This document shows positions 21,107 through 22,180 of a DNA stretch of 22,180 nucleotides, piece after piece. The stretch is from a virus, in the IMG/VR virus record IMGVR_UViG_3300003322_000651, positions 5,500 through 27,679 of that record; one strand, written 5' to 3'. The notes under the pieces were generated by a model that saw only the letters and a list, made by a program, of their open reading frames with translations, did no database searches and had not been told where the DNA came from. Numbering within the stretch: position 1 is the first letter of the stretch; every line of letters begins with the position of its first letter. A program made the translations under genes and the position numbers.

Positions 21107-22093
21107 TTATCGGTTGGCGTGCACCTTCTGGGTGTGGTGTTGGCCGACGTGGCCCAGTGGGCGATCGCAGGCGTTGCCACCACCGCTCACGTGTCCGCAG
21201 GACCCGACGCGCGCCAGTTCCGTGGCCCGCTTCTTGGCCGCAAGGCGACGGTTGGACTCTCGCTTGCACTCGCGACACGACAGGTGTCCGCGCGCGTTGG
21301 TGATGGAGTTCGCGTCGTCATAGGCGTGGCCTGCTGGACAGTGGCTAGGCCGTTGACGGGGCGTGCTACCGCCATGCTTCCTGGCCCACCGCTCCCGGTC
21401 GCACTCTCGGCAGGCCATGCCTTGACGACCAGCGTTGGCGCCGTCGTACGCATGGCCGTTCGGACAGTGCGTTCTGTTGCGCACGGCCTGCTTACTGATG
21501 TCTAGGTGCGTCGGGTAGGCGGCGAGCTCGGGTTCCTTTGCCTCGATGCGGCGGCGCGCGGCCAGAGCCGTCGCGGGAGTGCTGCCGATTCCGGCCGTGC
21601 TCATCGCGCGCAGCACATTGGAGATCGTCGGGCGCAGCGCGAGTTGGCCGTAGAGCGGCCTTACGACAGCGTCGATTTCTTCTTTGGTGGCTCGACGCCT
21701 CCCTGCTTCGGCCACCTCTCCCCGCCTGACGTTCTCGGCGAACGTAACGGCTTCCAGGTGGGCCGGGTTCGAGCATGCGCGGTTGCGGCAAAGGTGATCG
21801 AGGACAAGGCCGTCAGGAATGGGGCCGCGCGCAACGAGGTAGGCGAAACGGTGGGACCGCAGCTTGGCGTGGCGGAAGTTGAACCTTCCGTAGCCGCAGC
21901 CCGAAAGGGTGCTGGTCCAGACCCAGCAGTCCCCTTCCATGACGATCTTCGCCTCGAATCGGGCGATGTCGCCGTCCGTGACTTGGATCTCCTGGCCGTC
22001 GTTCAGGCGGATCTTCGGTAGTGGGGCCAGGCAAAGCGGCGCGATGAGGGTGCAGTTTGTTGGCGATCCGCCGATAACATTCGGCAAGGTCAT
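21107..22093 (-). CDS. HNH endonuclease with C-terminal zinc ribbons
   Basis: The product is 328 residues from ATG 22093, which overlaps the end of an upstream frame (ATGA); AGGA lies four bases upstream. After a 50-residue N-terminus comes the HNH_3 type nuclease: GDCWVWTSTLSGCGYGRF (54-71), HRFAYLVARGPIPDGLVLDH (81-100) and LCRNRACSNPAHLEAVT (101-117), with catalytic His 100 and the Cys pair. A helical linker (133-190) leads to two near-identical modules, CPNGHAYDGANA...CRECDRE and CPAGHAYDDANS...CRECKRE, likely zinc-binding and DNA-reading. A last Cys/His tail follows. This is the plan of free-standing homing nucleases of actinophages. Target site unknown. Confidence 0.85.
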   Translation of the reverse strand: MTLPNVIGGSPTNCTLIAPLCLAPLPKIRLNDGQEIQVTDGDIARFEAKIVMEGDCWVWTSTLSGCGYGRFNFRHAKLRSHRFAYLVARGPIPDGLVLDHLCRNRACSNPAHLEAVTFAENVRRGEVAEAGRRRATKEEIDAVVRPLYGQLALRPTISNVLRAMSTAGIGSTPATALAARRRIEAKEPELAAYPTHLDISKQAVRNRTHCPNGHAYDGANAGRQGMACRECDRERWARKHGGSTPRQRPSHCPAGHAYDDANSITNARGHLSCRECKRESNRRLAAKKRATELARVGSCGHVSGGGNACDRPLGHVGQHHTQKVHANR

Positions 22094-22180
22094 GCCTTCC
22101 TGATAGCGCAGGTAGGTGTGGCCGACCCGGCCCCGTGTGCGACCACGGGACTGGGGTTGTGGCGGTGCCCGGTGTGCGAC
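22090..22180 (-). CDS. C-terminal end of an upstream gene, partial
   Basis: One leftward frame enters at the window edge and ends in a TGA overlapping the HNH start by four bases, the usual junction in this DNA. The 29 visible residues (SHTGHRHNPSPVVAHGAGSA, then TPTCAIRKA) show no motif. Two other frames are also open here, one of them continuous with the HNH gene, so the choice rests only on the overlap. Confidence 0.35.
   Translation of the reverse strand, partial: SHTGHRHNPSPVVAHGAGSATPTCAIRKA

Overview
The window looks like part of a temperate-type Streptomyces (or closely related high-GC actinomycete) tailed phage, or a phage-plasmid hybrid. The DNA is very GC-rich, starts are often GTG, gaps between genes are a few bases or 4-bp overlaps, and Shine-Dalgarno (SD) sequences are GGAGG-like. 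A complete packaging and head cassette lies beside a second block that resembles the conjugation modules of Streptomyces plasmids and integrative elements. No integrase, replication protein, tRNA or CRISPR array was seen.

Layout. (1) 1-7722, minus strand: the head cassette, read from right to left as small terminase, large terminase, portal, MuF-like minor head protein, scaffold, major capsid protein, a SAP-domain protein, head-tail adaptor and a head-closure protein cut by the window edge. The capsid gene is bracketed by two strong hairpins whose apical loops are complementary over 11 nt. A near-palindromic 17-mer sits upstream of the portal and again, with a relative, upstream of the small terminase. 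(2) 7806-11167, plus strand: a small basic protein, a 976-residue pectate-lyase-like tailspike and a short unknown protein, closed by two hairpins. (3) 11244-13460, minus strand: a lipoprotein candidate in its own terminator-flanked unit, then small phage proteins and an HNH endonuclease. (4) 13461-14578: a divergent promoter region with a perfect 15-bp repeat at each promoter, driving to the right a tightly overlapping operon led by a ribbon-helix-helix (RHH) regulator. (5) 14620-15501, minus: a single-pass membrane protein flanked by hairpins, then a two-pass membrane protein. (6) 15513-20327, minus: an FtsK/TraB-type DNA translocase with N-terminal membrane segments and a C-terminal winged-helix-like domain, preceded by three membrane proteins. 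(7) 20396-22180, minus: small genes, a second HNH endonuclease with zinc ribbons, and a fragment at the edge.

How it may work together. The head cassette packages DNA and builds capsids. Block 6 could pump double-stranded DNA between mycelial compartments, as TraB proteins of Streptomyces plasmids do. The two genes upstream of the translocase carry 18 copies of the hexamer GTAGCG/CGCTAC (a 19th lies nearby), in both orientations and several reading frames and often at the cost of rare codons. I propose this as the cis-acting recognition locus (clt-like) for the translocase. That link is inference; the motif cluster is read directly from the sequence.
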